Source: Bradyrhizobium sp. AUGA SZCCT0158 (GTDB lineage: Bacteria; Pseudomonadota; Alphaproteobacteria; Rhizobiales; Xanthobacteraceae). Taken from it: 64,000 nucleotides of DNA. The stretch spans positions 186,001 through 250,000 of the forward strand of contig NZ_JAFCME010000001.1 in the NCBI RefSeq assembly GCF_018130065.1. Direction: 5' to 3'. A model generated the notes under the pieces. That model had not been told where the DNA came from. It made no database searches and was given only the letters and a program-made list of their open reading frames with translations. The position numbers and the translations under genes are program-made. Below are positions 8,088 through 15,779 of this stretch, one piece after another. Position 1 is the stretch's first letter, and the number at the start of each line of letters is the position of its first letter.

Positions 8088-8957
8088 TCAGGGCGCTTTC
8101 TTCAACGCCTCCGGAAGCCTGGAGCGATGAAAGCCTTCAAAGGGCGCGCTACGACTATGCGGCTCGAGCCTCCACGTCGTTCGCGCATTCGGCGTCCCCC
8201 CGTCCACCCGGATGCAGGAACCGGTGACGTAGGCTGCAGCCGGCGACAACAGATACACGATCGCCGCCGAGATTTCGGCCTCGGTGCCGAACCGCTGCAG
8301 CGGCACACCGGCGGTGAAGTCATGCAGCTTCTTCTGCATTTCGGGCGTGTAGGTATCGAACCCGCTTGACACGATACCACCGGGGGCGACCGCGTTGACG
8401 CGCACGCCCGAGGAAGACCATTCGCACGCCGCGGTTTCGGTCAGCGTCAGCATGCCGCCGCGCGCAGCTCCCGAGTGCGCGAATTCGGGCCAGCCATGCC
8501 AGATGTCGGCGATGATGTTGACGATGGCCCCGCCATTGGCCTCCATCCAGCGATTGTAGACCTCGCGCATGAAAATGAACCCGCCGGTCAAATTGCTGCG
8601 CACCACCGCCTCAAAACCCTTGGTCGAGATGGTTTTCATTGGCGCGCGGTATTGACCGCCGGCGTTGTTGACGAGCCCGTCGATGCGGCCGTAAGTGCCG
8701 AGCACGGCGTCGATCGCCGCGATTACCATCGTCTCGTCGCGGATATCGCAAACCTGGGTGAGAACCCGTCCGCCGTCGTCCTCGATCTCCGACCTCACCT
8801 CCGCCAGCTTTTCGGCGGTGCGACCGAGGATCGCGACATTGGCGCCGAGGGCCACCAGTTCGTGCGCGGTGCAACGACCGATCCCGCTGCCACCGCCGGT
8901 GACGATGATCGTCTTGCCCTTGAACAGATCCGGCCTGAAAACCGATTGATACGGCAT
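8088..8957 (-). CDS. Short-chain dehydrogenase, 2,4-dienoyl-CoA / trans-2-enoyl-CoA reductase type
   Basis: A 289-residue SDR with NADP motif 'TGGGSGIGR' and 'NNAGG'. The usual catalytic Tyr-x-x-x-Lys is replaced by 'HSGAARGGM', as in the DECR/PECR branch of SDRs that reduce double bonds of dienoyl- or enoyl-CoAs rather than carbonyls. It has an FKGK N-terminus like the paralogue at 10848-11729. It is divergent from the crotonase gene at 9171, with an operator-like dyad in the shared 213-bp promoter gap. The family suggests removal of a hindering double bond during acyl-CoA breakdown. Confidence 0.85.
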   Translation of the reverse strand: MPYQSVFRPDLFKGKTIIVTGGGSGIGRCTAHELVALGANVAILGRTAEKLAEVRSEIEDDGGRVLTQVCDIRDETMVIAAIDAVLGTYGRIDGLVNNAGGQYRAPMKTISTKGFEAVVRSNLTGGFIFMREVYNRWMEANGGAIVNIIADIWHGWPEFAHSGAARGGMLTLTETAACEWSSSGVRVNAVAPGGIVSSGFDTYTPEMQKKLHDFTAGVPLQRFGTEAEISAAIVYLLSPAAAYVTGSCIRVDGGTPNARTTWRLEPHSRSAPFEGFHRSRLPEALKKAP

Positions 8958-9013
8958 CGTGCTCTCCGAAGGGATGGGCGCGATCGGCAGTTGACCGCCC
9001 CGCGCAACAAAAA

Positions 9014-9033
9014 TTAGTACACTATATTATGAT
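9014..9033. promoter_or_regulatory. Operator-like dyad 4 (TTAGTAC-N6-TTATGAT)
   Basis: The left arm and spacer start (TTAGTACACTA) match the family closely; the right arm is degenerate. A further GTGTAT half-site at 9037-9042 overlaps on the other strand. The site lies between the divergent SDR (start 8957) and crotonase (start 9171) genes and could act on both. Confidence 0.42.
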
Positions 9034-9170
9034 ATGGTGTATTCTGTTTCGCAAGCGCTTTGCTGAGCGCCTCGACAGGCCGAAGACGACTTGGAACAAT
9101 CGGCCGCTTATGGCCATCCACACCGCACCGTGACATCCTGCTGTCCTGGCGCGAATGGGAAACGCACGAC

Positions 9171-9974
9171 ATGGACAAATTCACCACCATCACCGTCGAG
9201 CAACGTGACACCATTGAGATTCTTTCCCTCAATCGGCCGGATGCCCTCAATGCGGTGACACCCGCGATGGCCGACGAGTTGATCGCCTATTTTTCGGGGC
9301 TCCACGATCGCCTGAGCACGCGCATCGTCATCTTCCGGGGCAATGGGCGGGCGTTTTGCGCCGGGGCCGAGCTCGGGTCCGATGCGTTCGCAGCGCCCGG
9401 CGCGGGACGTCCGCAGCGGCAGCTCGACACGCAGCAGCGTTACTCGCGGATCATCCGCCTGATGCGGAGCTGCCCGCAGCCGATCGTGGCACTTGTTCAG
9501 GGCGCGGCATGCGGCGCCGGGTTTTCTTTGCTGCTGGCCTCCGATGTCAGATTTGCGACGCCGGCGGCGCGGATGAACGCCGCCTACATACGCGTCGGCG
9601 TCGGCGGCTGCGACATGGGGTCCGGCTATCTGTTGCCGCGGCTGGTCGGTCTTTCGGTGGCGTCGGAACTATTGCTGACCGGACGGTTTCTGGGTGCGGA
9701 CCGGGCCAAGGCCGTGGGCCTCGTCAGCGACGTTGTTGACGACGACAAATTGCTCAAGACCGGCCTTGCCTTCGCCGCCGAAATGGCCCGCGCCTCGCCG
9801 ATGGGTTTGCGTCTGACCAAGCAAACGCTGAACGCGCTGATTGACGCGCCCGGCATCGATGCCGCATTGATGATCGAAGACCGTCAGCAGGTGATGCTGC
9901 TCGAAACCAGCGATCACCAGGAGGCTGTCGCGGCATTTCGCGAGAAGCGCGACCCGACCTACCGGGATCAATAG
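9171..9974 (+). CDS. Enoyl-CoA hydratase/isomerase (crotonase family)
   Basis: A 267-residue crotonase with 'FCAGAEL' and 'QGAACGAGFSLLLASDVRFA' as oxyanion-hole elements, then 'GGCDMGSGYLLPRLVG'. The usual 'PE' catalytic Glu position is occupied by 'YI', a variant seen in several beta-oxidation hydratase subgroups, so hydratase versus isomerase activity is uncertain. The ATG at 9171 is preferred over an upstream in-frame start at 9060, because similarity begins at MDKFTTITVEQ. It is a single-gene unit whose stop lies only 2 bp from the stop of the convergent crotonase gene at 9977. Confidence 0.87.
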   Translation: MDKFTTITVEQRDTIEILSLNRPDALNAVTPAMADELIAYFSGLHDRLSTRIVIFRGNGRAFCAGAELGSDAFAAPGAGRPQRQLDTQQRYSRIIRLMRSCPQPIVALVQGAACGAGFSLLLASDVRFATPAARMNAAYIRVGVGGCDMGSGYLLPRLVGLSVASELLLTGRFLGADRAKAVGLVSDVVDDDKLLKTGLAFAAEMARASPMGLRLTKQTLNALIDAPGIDAALMIEDRQQVMLLETSDHQEAVAAFREKRDPTYRDQ

Positions 9975-9976
9975 AA

Positions 9977-10777
9977 CTACCGTCCCGCAAATGTCGGTTT
10001 GCGCTTCTCCCTGAAGGCTTTTACGCCCTCCTGGGCGTCCGCCGTTCGCGAGATCGCGGCCAGCGTTTGCGCCTCGTCTTCCAACTGGCTTTCAATGGAA
10101 CGGTTGAGCGTCTGCAGGAACAGGCGCTTGATCCCGCCATAGGCTTCGGTGGGGCCGGAAGCCAGTTCGCGCGCGATCTTCTCGGCCTCGGCAACGACCG
10201 CATCGTCATTCACGACATAGTCGACCAGTCCAGCCGAAAGCGCGGCGTCGGCGTCCATCGTTTCCGCCAGCAGGAAGAACCGCCGGGCACGGGCGACCCC
10301 GATGCGCCGCGTCACGGTTGTCGTCGAGCCGCTGTCCGGCGTGAAGCCGATCTTGGCGAATGCGGATGAAATACGCGCCGATTTGCCGATCACCACCAGA
10401 TCGCCTGCGGCCATCAGCGAAACACTGCCGCCCGCGACATTGCCTTGCACCGCTACCACCACCGGTGCACGCATGCGGACCATCCGCACGATGGCCGCAT
10501 GCAAATCCGCCGTCCACGACTTGATGGTCACGGGCAGCGCGGCGCCACGGGAGGCGAGCGCTGCGAGATCGCCGCCGACACTGAACAGCCTTCCGCGCGC
10601 GGAAATCAGCACCGATCGTACATCGTCACGCTCGCTCAATTCTGCCATGCAAAGGCCGAACTGGCGGCAGAAGTCGCCGTCGATCGGGTTGCCGCGTTCG
10701 GGCTGATTGAGAACGATATGCGCGAGGCCACCGTCGATCGTGCATTCGAAGCTGGTGGTAGCGTTTGCCAGACCCAT
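9977..10777 (-). CDS. Enoyl-CoA hydratase/isomerase, PaaG-like
   Basis: A 266-residue crotonase-family protein. 'FSVGGDLAAL' and 'VQGNVAGGSVSLMAAGDL' form the oxyanion hole, and 'FAKIGFTPDSGST' resembles PaaG-type isomerases, in which this Asp-Ser-Gly segment replaces one catalytic Glu. The ATG at 10777 begins the conserved region; an open upstream extension to 11017 runs through the neighbouring gene and is not credible. It follows the SDR at 10848 with a 70-bp gap on the same strand and is probably its operon partner. Confidence 0.86.
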   Translation of the reverse strand: MGLANATTSFECTIDGGLAHIVLNQPERGNPIDGDFCRQFGLCMAELSERDDVRSVLISARGRLFSVGGDLAALASRGAALPVTIKSWTADLHAAIVRMVRMRAPVVVAVQGNVAGGSVSLMAAGDLVVIGKSARISSAFAKIGFTPDSGSTTTVTRRIGVARARRFFLLAETMDADAALSAGLVDYVVNDDAVVAEAEKIARELASGPTEAYGGIKRLFLQTLNRSIESQLEDEAQTLAAISRTADAQEGVKAFREKRKPTFAGR

Positions 10778-10847
10778 TGCGTCTCTCCCGGTCGTTCGGA
10801 CTTGTTGGAAATGCGTTCGAGGCCGGCTCTTCGCCACCGGCCTGGTG

Positions 10848-11729
10848 TCAGGCTGACCGGCCTTCCTTTTCCTTGCGCGTCGAAGCCTGAATGGCCTCGC
10901 GCGCCCGCTGCCAATCGTCAGGCGAAAGTTTTGAAAGCCCGGCAAACGTGCTTGGCGCCGCCAGATGATGCCCGCCGTCAATGCTGATGGTGTCGCCGGT
11001 GATGTAGCTGCAGCCATCCGACATCAGGAAGATCATGAGATTGCGCAGCTCATCCATCTTGCCGAACCGCCGCAGCGGAACTTCATCCGCCTGGGTCGCC
11101 CCCACGCCGGTCTCCGCCAGCGGATTGAGCTTGTCCCAGGCATTTTCGGTCGGAAACGGCCCGGGCGCCACCGCGTTGACGCGGATGCCCTTCGGTCCCC
11201 ATTCGACCGCAAGCGACATCGTCATCGCATGGACGGCGGCCTTGGCCATCGCGGCCGGCACCACATAGGCCGATCCGGTCCAGACCCAGGTGACGAGATT
11301 GCTGATGATCACGCCGGGAAGCCCCGCGGCGATCCAGCGCCTTCCGCAGCCCTGCGCCGCGTAGAACGAACCGTCCATGATGGTCGACCTGATCGCCTCG
11401 TAGCCGCGAGGCGACAACGTCTCGGTCGGCGCCAGGAAATTGGCGCCGGCGTTGTTCACGAGGCCCGTGAGAGGTCCGGTGGCCCAGATTTCCGCCATCA
11501 TCTTTTCAATGCTGTCGGGATCGCGAACGTTGGCGACCAGCGCCTCGGCCTGCCCGCCCGATCGCGCGCGGATTTCGCGAGCCGCCTGCTCGAGAATTTC
11601 CGGCCGGCGGCCGCAGATGAAGACATGCGCGCCGTGCGCGGCGAAGCCTAAGGAAATCTCCTTGCCGAGTCCCGTGCCGCCGCCGGTCACGAGGATGCGC
11701 TTGCCCTTGAGGACGTCACGGCTGAACAT
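10848..11729 (-). CDS. Short-chain dehydrogenase (2,4-dienoyl-CoA reductase-like)
   Basis: A 293-residue SDR with 'TGGGTGLGK', 'NNAGANFLAP' and late 'ITGDTISIDGGHHL'. The active-site region reads 'VVPAAMAKAAV': the Lys is kept but the Tyr is absent at its usual place, again as in the dienoyl-CoA reductase branch. It is paralogous to 8088-8957, and the two share the N-terminal (F)xxDxxKGK leader. The ATG at 11729 is used; a TTG at 11738 is an alternative. It heads a leftward unit with the PaaG-like crotonase and is divergent from the MarR gene across 302 bp. Confidence 0.85.
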   Translation of the reverse strand: MFSRDVLKGKRILVTGGGTGLGKEISLGFAAHGAHVFICGRRPEILEQAAREIRARSGGQAEALVANVRDPDSIEKMMAEIWATGPLTGLVNNAGANFLAPTETLSPRGYEAIRSTIMDGSFYAAQGCGRRWIAAGLPGVIISNLVTWVWTGSAYVVPAAMAKAAVHAMTMSLAVEWGPKGIRVNAVAPGPFPTENAWDKLNPLAETGVGATQADEVPLRRFGKMDELRNLMIFLMSDGCSYITGDTISIDGGHHLAAPSTFAGLSKLSPDDWQRAREAIQASTRKEKEGRSA

Positions 11730-11789
11730 GAACGGCAAATCCCGCTATTCGAAGCTTACATGACAGCCGAGCCAGGCCGCCAAGCCAAA

Positions 11790-11809
11790 TTAATACACTA
11801 ATGTACTTC
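11790..11809. promoter_or_regulatory. Operator-like dyad 5 (TTAATAC-N6-GTACTTC)
   Basis: TAC-N6-GTA core with the shared ACTA spacer start. It lies 61 bp upstream of the leftward SDR start at 11729. Confidence 0.5.
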
Positions 11810-11950
11810 ATCTGTAAATCGCGATCGTCCCGGCTCAAAGATGTCCCCGGGAGCTCGATCCGGCTCAACTCCCAGCAAATAGAGCCGATTCCTGGGGATA
11901 CGCCCCGCCGGGAATCGCCACGGCCGGGTTCGCCGCGGTGCGTTCCTTTT

Positions 11951-11970
11951 AAAATACGCTTGTGTATGAT
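11951..11970. promoter_or_regulatory. Operator-like dyad 6 (AAAATAC-N6-GTATGAT)
   Basis: ATAC-N6-GTAT inverted repeat, 61 bp upstream of the MarR start codon at 12032. The position fits autoregulation by the MarR protein. Confidence 0.48.
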
Positions 11971-12031
11971 ATCAGTTGAATCGCCAGGATCGACACGCAT
12001 CGGTATCAGGCTTCTGACGAGGAAAAACGAC

Positions 12032-12550
12032 ATGGTCGACCGGCCCGACTGGGATCTCCGACTAGGCTACCTCATCCACGACGTTTCCCGGCTGCGCCGG
12101 ATGATGTTCGATCGCGCCCTTGCGCCGCTCGGCATCACGCGGTCGCAATGGTGGGTGCTCGCCTTCATCTCGCGCAAAGACGGGCTGCCGCAGACGCAGC
12201 TCGCCAATGAGCTCGACGTCGGCAAGGTCGGCGTGGGGGCGCTGATCGACCGTCTGGAGTCTTCCGGCTTCGTGCTTCGGCAGGCGGACCCGGTCGACCG
12301 CCGCGTCAAGCGCGTCTTTGTCACCAAGCAGGCGCGCGGCTTCCTGGAAAAACTTCGCAAGGAGACCGACAAGTTCAATGCCCAGCTGACCCAGGGGATT
12401 GACCGCAAGGCACTGGAAGCGGCGTCGGACGCGTTGCTGGCGATGAAGCACAATCTGCTGGCGATGTCCGATGGAAACGCCCTGCCGAGCGAAAGCGAAG
12501 AGGACGTCGGCAAGAAGAGTAAACCGCGAAAGAGCAGGAAAGCGGCGTAG
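12032..12550 (+). CDS. MarR-family transcriptional regulator
   Basis: A 172-residue winged-helix regulator. 'LTRSQWWVLAFI'-type helix ('ITRSQWWVLAFI'), recognition region 'TQLANELDVGKVGVGALI' and wing 'RQADPVDRRVKRVFVT' with the conserved Asp-x-Arg-x-x-Lys/Arg pattern are all present; the C-terminus is Lys-rich. The ATG at 12032 follows GAGGAAA by about 6 bp. It is the only regulator in the acyl-CoA cluster and lies beside two of the seven shared dyads, so it is the best candidate for their cognate repressor, probably released by a CoA-thioester intermediate as known for BadR of Rhodopseudomonas. Orthology to BadR is not established here. Confidence 0.9.
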   Translation: MVDRPDWDLRLGYLIHDVSRLRRMMFDRALAPLGITRSQWWVLAFISRKDGLPQTQLANELDVGKVGVGALIDRLESSGFVLRQADPVDRRVKRVFVTKQARGFLEKLRKETDKFNAQLTQGIDRKALEAASDALLAMKHNLLAMSDGNALPSESEEDVGKKSKPRKSRKAA

Positions 12551-12610
12551 CCGCTCATCTTCCCTGCTTGCCGGGCGGACCGCGTCGATCGTTGGCGATG
12601 CGGTGGCGCT

Positions 12611-13513
12611 CTATGACACGATGTCTCGCCCCCAAATATCGGCATTGGGGCGAGCCTGCTTGATCAACTCGGCAATTTTTGCGCCCAGCTCGTTGGGATC
12701 CTCGACCGGCTCTATCCCCGGCCCCGCGTGCCAGCCTTCCGCAATTTTGAGAATGCCATCGCCCGCTTCGAACACGCGGCCTGTCACATCGCCGGATTCC
12801 TCGCTGGCCAGCCAGACGACGATCGGCGCGACCCAGCGCGGATTGCGCCGCTTGATCTCTTCCTCGGTGCGCTCCCTCAATCCCTCCGTCATCCGGGTCT
12901 GCGCGCGCGGCGCAATGGCGTTGACGGTTATTCCGTATTGCCGGAGTTCGGTCGCGCTGATGATGGTGAAGGCGGCGATGCCCGCCTTTGCCGCGCCGTA
13001 ATTGCTCTGACCGACATTGCCGAACAGGCCCGACGCAGAAGACGTATTGATCAACCGAGCGCTCACCCGGGAACCGCGCCGCTTGGCCTCCTGCCGCCAA
13101 TATTGCGCCGCATGGTGCGAGGGCGCGAATGTCCCCTTCAAATGCACCTTGATCACGCTGTCCCATTCATGCTCCGTCATGTTGACCATCATGCGGTCCC
13201 GCAGAATACCGGCATTGTTGATCAGGACGTCGAGGCGCCCAAAAGTCCCGACCGCCTCGTCGATCAGCGCCTTGGCGCCGGCCCAATCACTCACATCATT
13301 GCCGTTCACGATCGCCTCGCCGCCGGCCAGCCTGATCGCTTCGACAACCGACTGCGCCGGCGTCAGATCGGCGCCCTCGCCGGCCGCGGTGGCGCCGAGA
13401 TCGTTGACGACGACCTTCGCCCCCTGCTCGGCCAGCATCAGCGCGTATTCACGCCCGAGGCCGCGGCCCGCACCCGTCACGATCGCAACACGTCCCGCAC
13501 ACAGATTTCCCAT
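12611..13513 (-). CDS. Short-chain dehydrogenase, MFE-2-type (3R)-hydroxyacyl-CoA dehydrogenase
   Basis: A 300-residue SDR close to the dehydrogenase part of peroxisomal multifunctional enzyme 2. It has 'TGAGRGLGREYALMLAEQGA', then 'VVNDLGA', 'NNAGILRD', Ser in 'NTSSASGLFGNVGQ' and catalytic 'YGAAK'. It oxidises (3R)-hydroxyacyl-CoA with NAD. The start at 13513 is chosen because AGGA lies 9 bp upstream; an ATG at 13522 would have no spacing. It follows the binding-protein gene on the same strand. Confidence 0.87.
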   Translation of the reverse strand: MGNLCAGRVAIVTGAGRGLGREYALMLAEQGAKVVVNDLGATAAGEGADLTPAQSVVEAIRLAGGEAIVNGNDVSDWAGAKALIDEAVGTFGRLDVLINNAGILRDRMMVNMTEHEWDSVIKVHLKGTFAPSHHAAQYWRQEAKRRGSRVSARLINTSSASGLFGNVGQSNYGAAKAGIAAFTIISATELRQYGITVNAIAPRAQTRMTEGLRERTEEEIKRRNPRWVAPIVVWLASEESGDVTGRVFEAGDGILKIAEGWHAGPGIEPVEDPNELGAKIAELIKQARPNADIWGRDIVS

Positions 13514-13615
13514 TTTCAACATTCCTGGATCGTTTCGTTTCACTGACACATACACAGGAGAACTCGCCATCGCCGCAGCGCCATTTGCGCATTTCGACGA
13601 ACAGCCGAGCGCCGT

Positions 13616-14587
13616 TCACTTCTTCTCGATCTTCGCGGTCGCGACGATCTCGGCCCAGCGCCTTGTATCGGCTTCCTGAAAGGCTCCGAGCTCCTGCGGC
13701 GTCGAGGGAAATGGCGCAGCACCAATCGTGGTCAGGTACTTTCTCGCCTCAGCGCTGTTGACGAAGCCGGTGACCAGAGCGTTGAGCCTTGCGATGATTT
13801 CGGTTGACGTCTTTGCCCGGACGAAGACGCCGACCCAGGCCGTTAATTCGTAACCCGGCAATCCGCTTTCCGCGATGGTGGGTAGCTCCGGCATCGTCTC
13901 CAGACGCTTCGCGCTGGTCACGGCCAGCGCCCGCAGCTTGCCGTCCTGTACCAGCCCTTGCGCGCTCGCGGGATCAGCGAAGACACAATCGATCTGCCCG
14001 CCCATCACGTCGGTCAAAGCCTGCGGCATGCCGCGATACGGCACGTGCTGCATTTCGATGGCCTGACGATATCTGAATAGTTCGGCCGCGCCCCTGCTCG
14101 ATGTATTGCCGCTGCCAAAGGACAAGGGCTTCTCGCGTTGCTTCGCCAGAGCGACGAATTCGGCAACGGTCCTGGCCGGAAAATCAGCCTTTACCGTCAG
14201 CATCATCGGTATCGTCATGATACCGGCGACCGGCGCGAAGTCCGTTTTGGGATCGTAAGGCAATGAATGGAACAGGCTGATGTTCGCCGCCTGCGTCGAA
14301 TTCGTCGTGACGAATGCCGTATAGCCGTCGGGCTCCGCTTTCAGGACCGCGAGCGCGGCAAGATTGCCGTCGGCGCCCGGCTTGTTCTCGACCACAACGG
14401 TGGCGTTGGTCGTTGCACGAATGCTTTCCGCCAAATGGCGCGTTACGCTGTCGGTCGCGCTGCCGGGCGGGAACGGAACGATCAGGGTGATACGCTGCGA
14501 GGGATAGGGTTCCGCAGCAGCCGCCGGGAAGCAAGCGGCCAGGAGAAGTACGACGGCAGCGACAGCCCGCGTTAAATTGGCCCTCAA
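13616..14587 (-). CDS. Bug/TctC-family periplasmic solute-binding protein
   Basis: A 323-residue extracytoplasmic receptor with a clear signal peptide (hydrophobic 'AVAAVVLLLAACFPAAAAEP', cut near residue 25). 'ITLIVPFPPGSATDSVTR' and 'NKPGADGNLAA' are the hallmark Bug motifs. These proteins bind carboxylates, often for tripartite tricarboxylate transporters, but no TctA or TctB gene is in the window. The start is a TTG at 14587, with GGGAGAGA 5 bp upstream. It probably delivers or senses the acid whose CoA ester is degraded by the surrounding enzymes. Confidence 0.87.
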   Translation of the reverse strand: MRANLTRAVAAVVLLLAACFPAAAAEPYPSQRITLIVPFPPGSATDSVTRHLAESIRATTNATVVVENKPGADGNLAALAVLKAEPDGYTAFVTTNSTQAANISLFHSLPYDPKTDFAPVAGIMTIPMMLTVKADFPARTVAEFVALAKQREKPLSFGSGNTSSRGAAELFRYRQAIEMQHVPYRGMPQALTDVMGGQIDCVFADPASAQGLVQDGKLRALAVTSAKRLETMPELPTIAESGLPGYELTAWVGVFVRAKTSTEIIARLNALVTGFVNSAEARKYLTTIGAAPFPSTPQELGAFQEADTRRWAEIVATAKIEKK

Positions 14588-14661
14588 GCTGATCTCTCCC
14601 CTGTTGGCGTACGGGCGGCATCGCCTTCCGGATCGACCTCGACATAAAGGCCTTGTCCGAT

Positions 14662-14681
14662 ATAGTACACATACGTACTAT
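14662..14681. promoter_or_regulatory. Operator-like dyad 7, perfect (ATAGTAC-N6-GTACTAT)
   Basis: A perfect 7-base inverted repeat with 6-base spacer ACATAC in the gap between the divergent Bug receptor (14587) and MDR reductase (14763) genes. It is the best-formed member of the seven-site family. Confidence 0.62.
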
Positions 14682-14762
14682 CTTTGCGGACTAATGCAAG
14701 AGGATCGGTGGGACGCTCGTCGCGTTCGCGCACCGCATACCCTCCAACAGGAACCGTTGGCC

Positions 14763-15773
14763 ATGAAGAACAATCGCAATCGTCAGGTCATCCTGAAATC
14801 CCGGCCGACCGATATTCCTCAGGCCGATAATTTCGAAATCATCGAGTCCGATGTTCCCGATCTGCGGGACGGTCAAATCCTGGTGCAGAACCTTTATCTT
14901 TCGGTCGAACCTGCCATGCGCGGCTGGGTCAGCAATGTCGCCAATTATTCGGAGCCGGTGCGCATCGGCGAAGTGATGCGCTCATTCGCCGCCGGCGAGG
15001 TGCTGCAATCGACACATCCCGACTTAAAGCCGGGCGACAGGGTGATAGGCATGTTCGGATGGCAAGAGTTCGCCGTCGTCGGACCTGCCGCGATCACGCG
15101 AAAGATCGGGGAAGACGGACTGCCGCTTTCGCTCTCGCTCGGCGTCACCGGTCTCAATGGCATCACTGCCTATTTCGGGCTGCTGGACGTTGGCCAGCCG
15201 CGCCCCGGCGACACCGTCGTAGTGTCGACCGCGGCCGGCGCGGTGGGATCGGCGGTCGGGCAGATCGCGAAACTCTCTGGCTGCCGGACGGTCGGGATTG
15301 CCGGCGGGCCGGCGAAGGTCGCCCAATGCCGCGAGCTGTTCGGCTACGACGCGGCGATCGATTACAAGAGCGACAATCTGGAGACCGCGCTTGCCGCGGC
15401 CTGCCCAGGGGGTGTCGACCTCTATTTCGACAACACCGGCGGCGCTATCAGCGACGTTGTGCTTCGCCATCTCGCCGTCGGCGCGCGCGTCGTGATTTGC
15501 GGAACCGCGTCGGTCTCAAGCTGGAATCCCTGGCCCAACGGGCCACGCGCCGAGCGTCATTTGCTGGTCAAGCGCGCACGCATGCAGGGATTCGTCATCT
15601 TCGACTACGCGTCCCGGTTCGAAGAGGCCGTCACCCGTCTGGCCCAGTGGATCCGCGATGGACGATTGCGCTATTCCGAAGACATCCTGAACGGCATCGA
15701 ACACGCGCCGGGAGCGATCGCCGGTCTTTATCGCGGCGAGAATACCGGCAAGCGGCTGATCAGGATTTGCTGA
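14763..15773 (+). CDS. NADP-dependent zinc-free MDR oxidoreductase (enone/2-alkenal reductase type)
   Basis: A 336-residue medium-chain reductase of the leukotriene B4 12-hydroxydehydrogenase / prostaglandin reductase group, which reduces activated C=C bonds with NADPH. 'SVEPAMRGWV' is the typical N-terminal signature, 'GVTGLNGITAYFGLLD' and 'VSTAAGAVGSAVGQIAKLSG' form the cofactor site; no zinc-ligand Cys cluster is present. The ATG at 14763 starts the family similarity. It is divergent from the Bug receptor and shares the perfect dyad. After its stop the window is non-coding for over 700 bp. Confidence 0.88.
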   Translation: MKNNRNRQVILKSRPTDIPQADNFEIIESDVPDLRDGQILVQNLYLSVEPAMRGWVSNVANYSEPVRIGEVMRSFAAGEVLQSTHPDLKPGDRVIGMFGWQEFAVVGPAAITRKIGEDGLPLSLSLGVTGLNGITAYFGLLDVGQPRPGDTVVVSTAAGAVGSAVGQIAKLSGCRTVGIAGGPAKVAQCRELFGYDAAIDYKSDNLETALAAACPGGVDLYFDNTGGAISDVVLRHLAVGARVVICGTASVSSWNPWPNGPRAERHLLVKRARMQGFVIFDYASRFEEAVTRLAQWIRDGRLRYSEDILNGIEHAPGAIAGLYRGENTGKRLIRIC

Positions 15774-15779
15774 CGGCGG

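Larger units (their letters stand above)
11730..12031. other. Divergent promoter region between SDR and MarR genes
   Basis: A 302-bp gap with no convincing coding sequence. It holds two operator-like dyads (11790-11809 and 11951-11970) and AT-richer stretches suited to promoters. The site near the SDR could repress the leftward unit and the site near the MarR gene could give autoregulation. Confidence 0.6.

Noticed and set aside
12032..12550. Naming the MarR regulator badR
   Set aside because: Family and context fit, but orthology cannot be shown without alignment and phylogeny, so no symbol is given.
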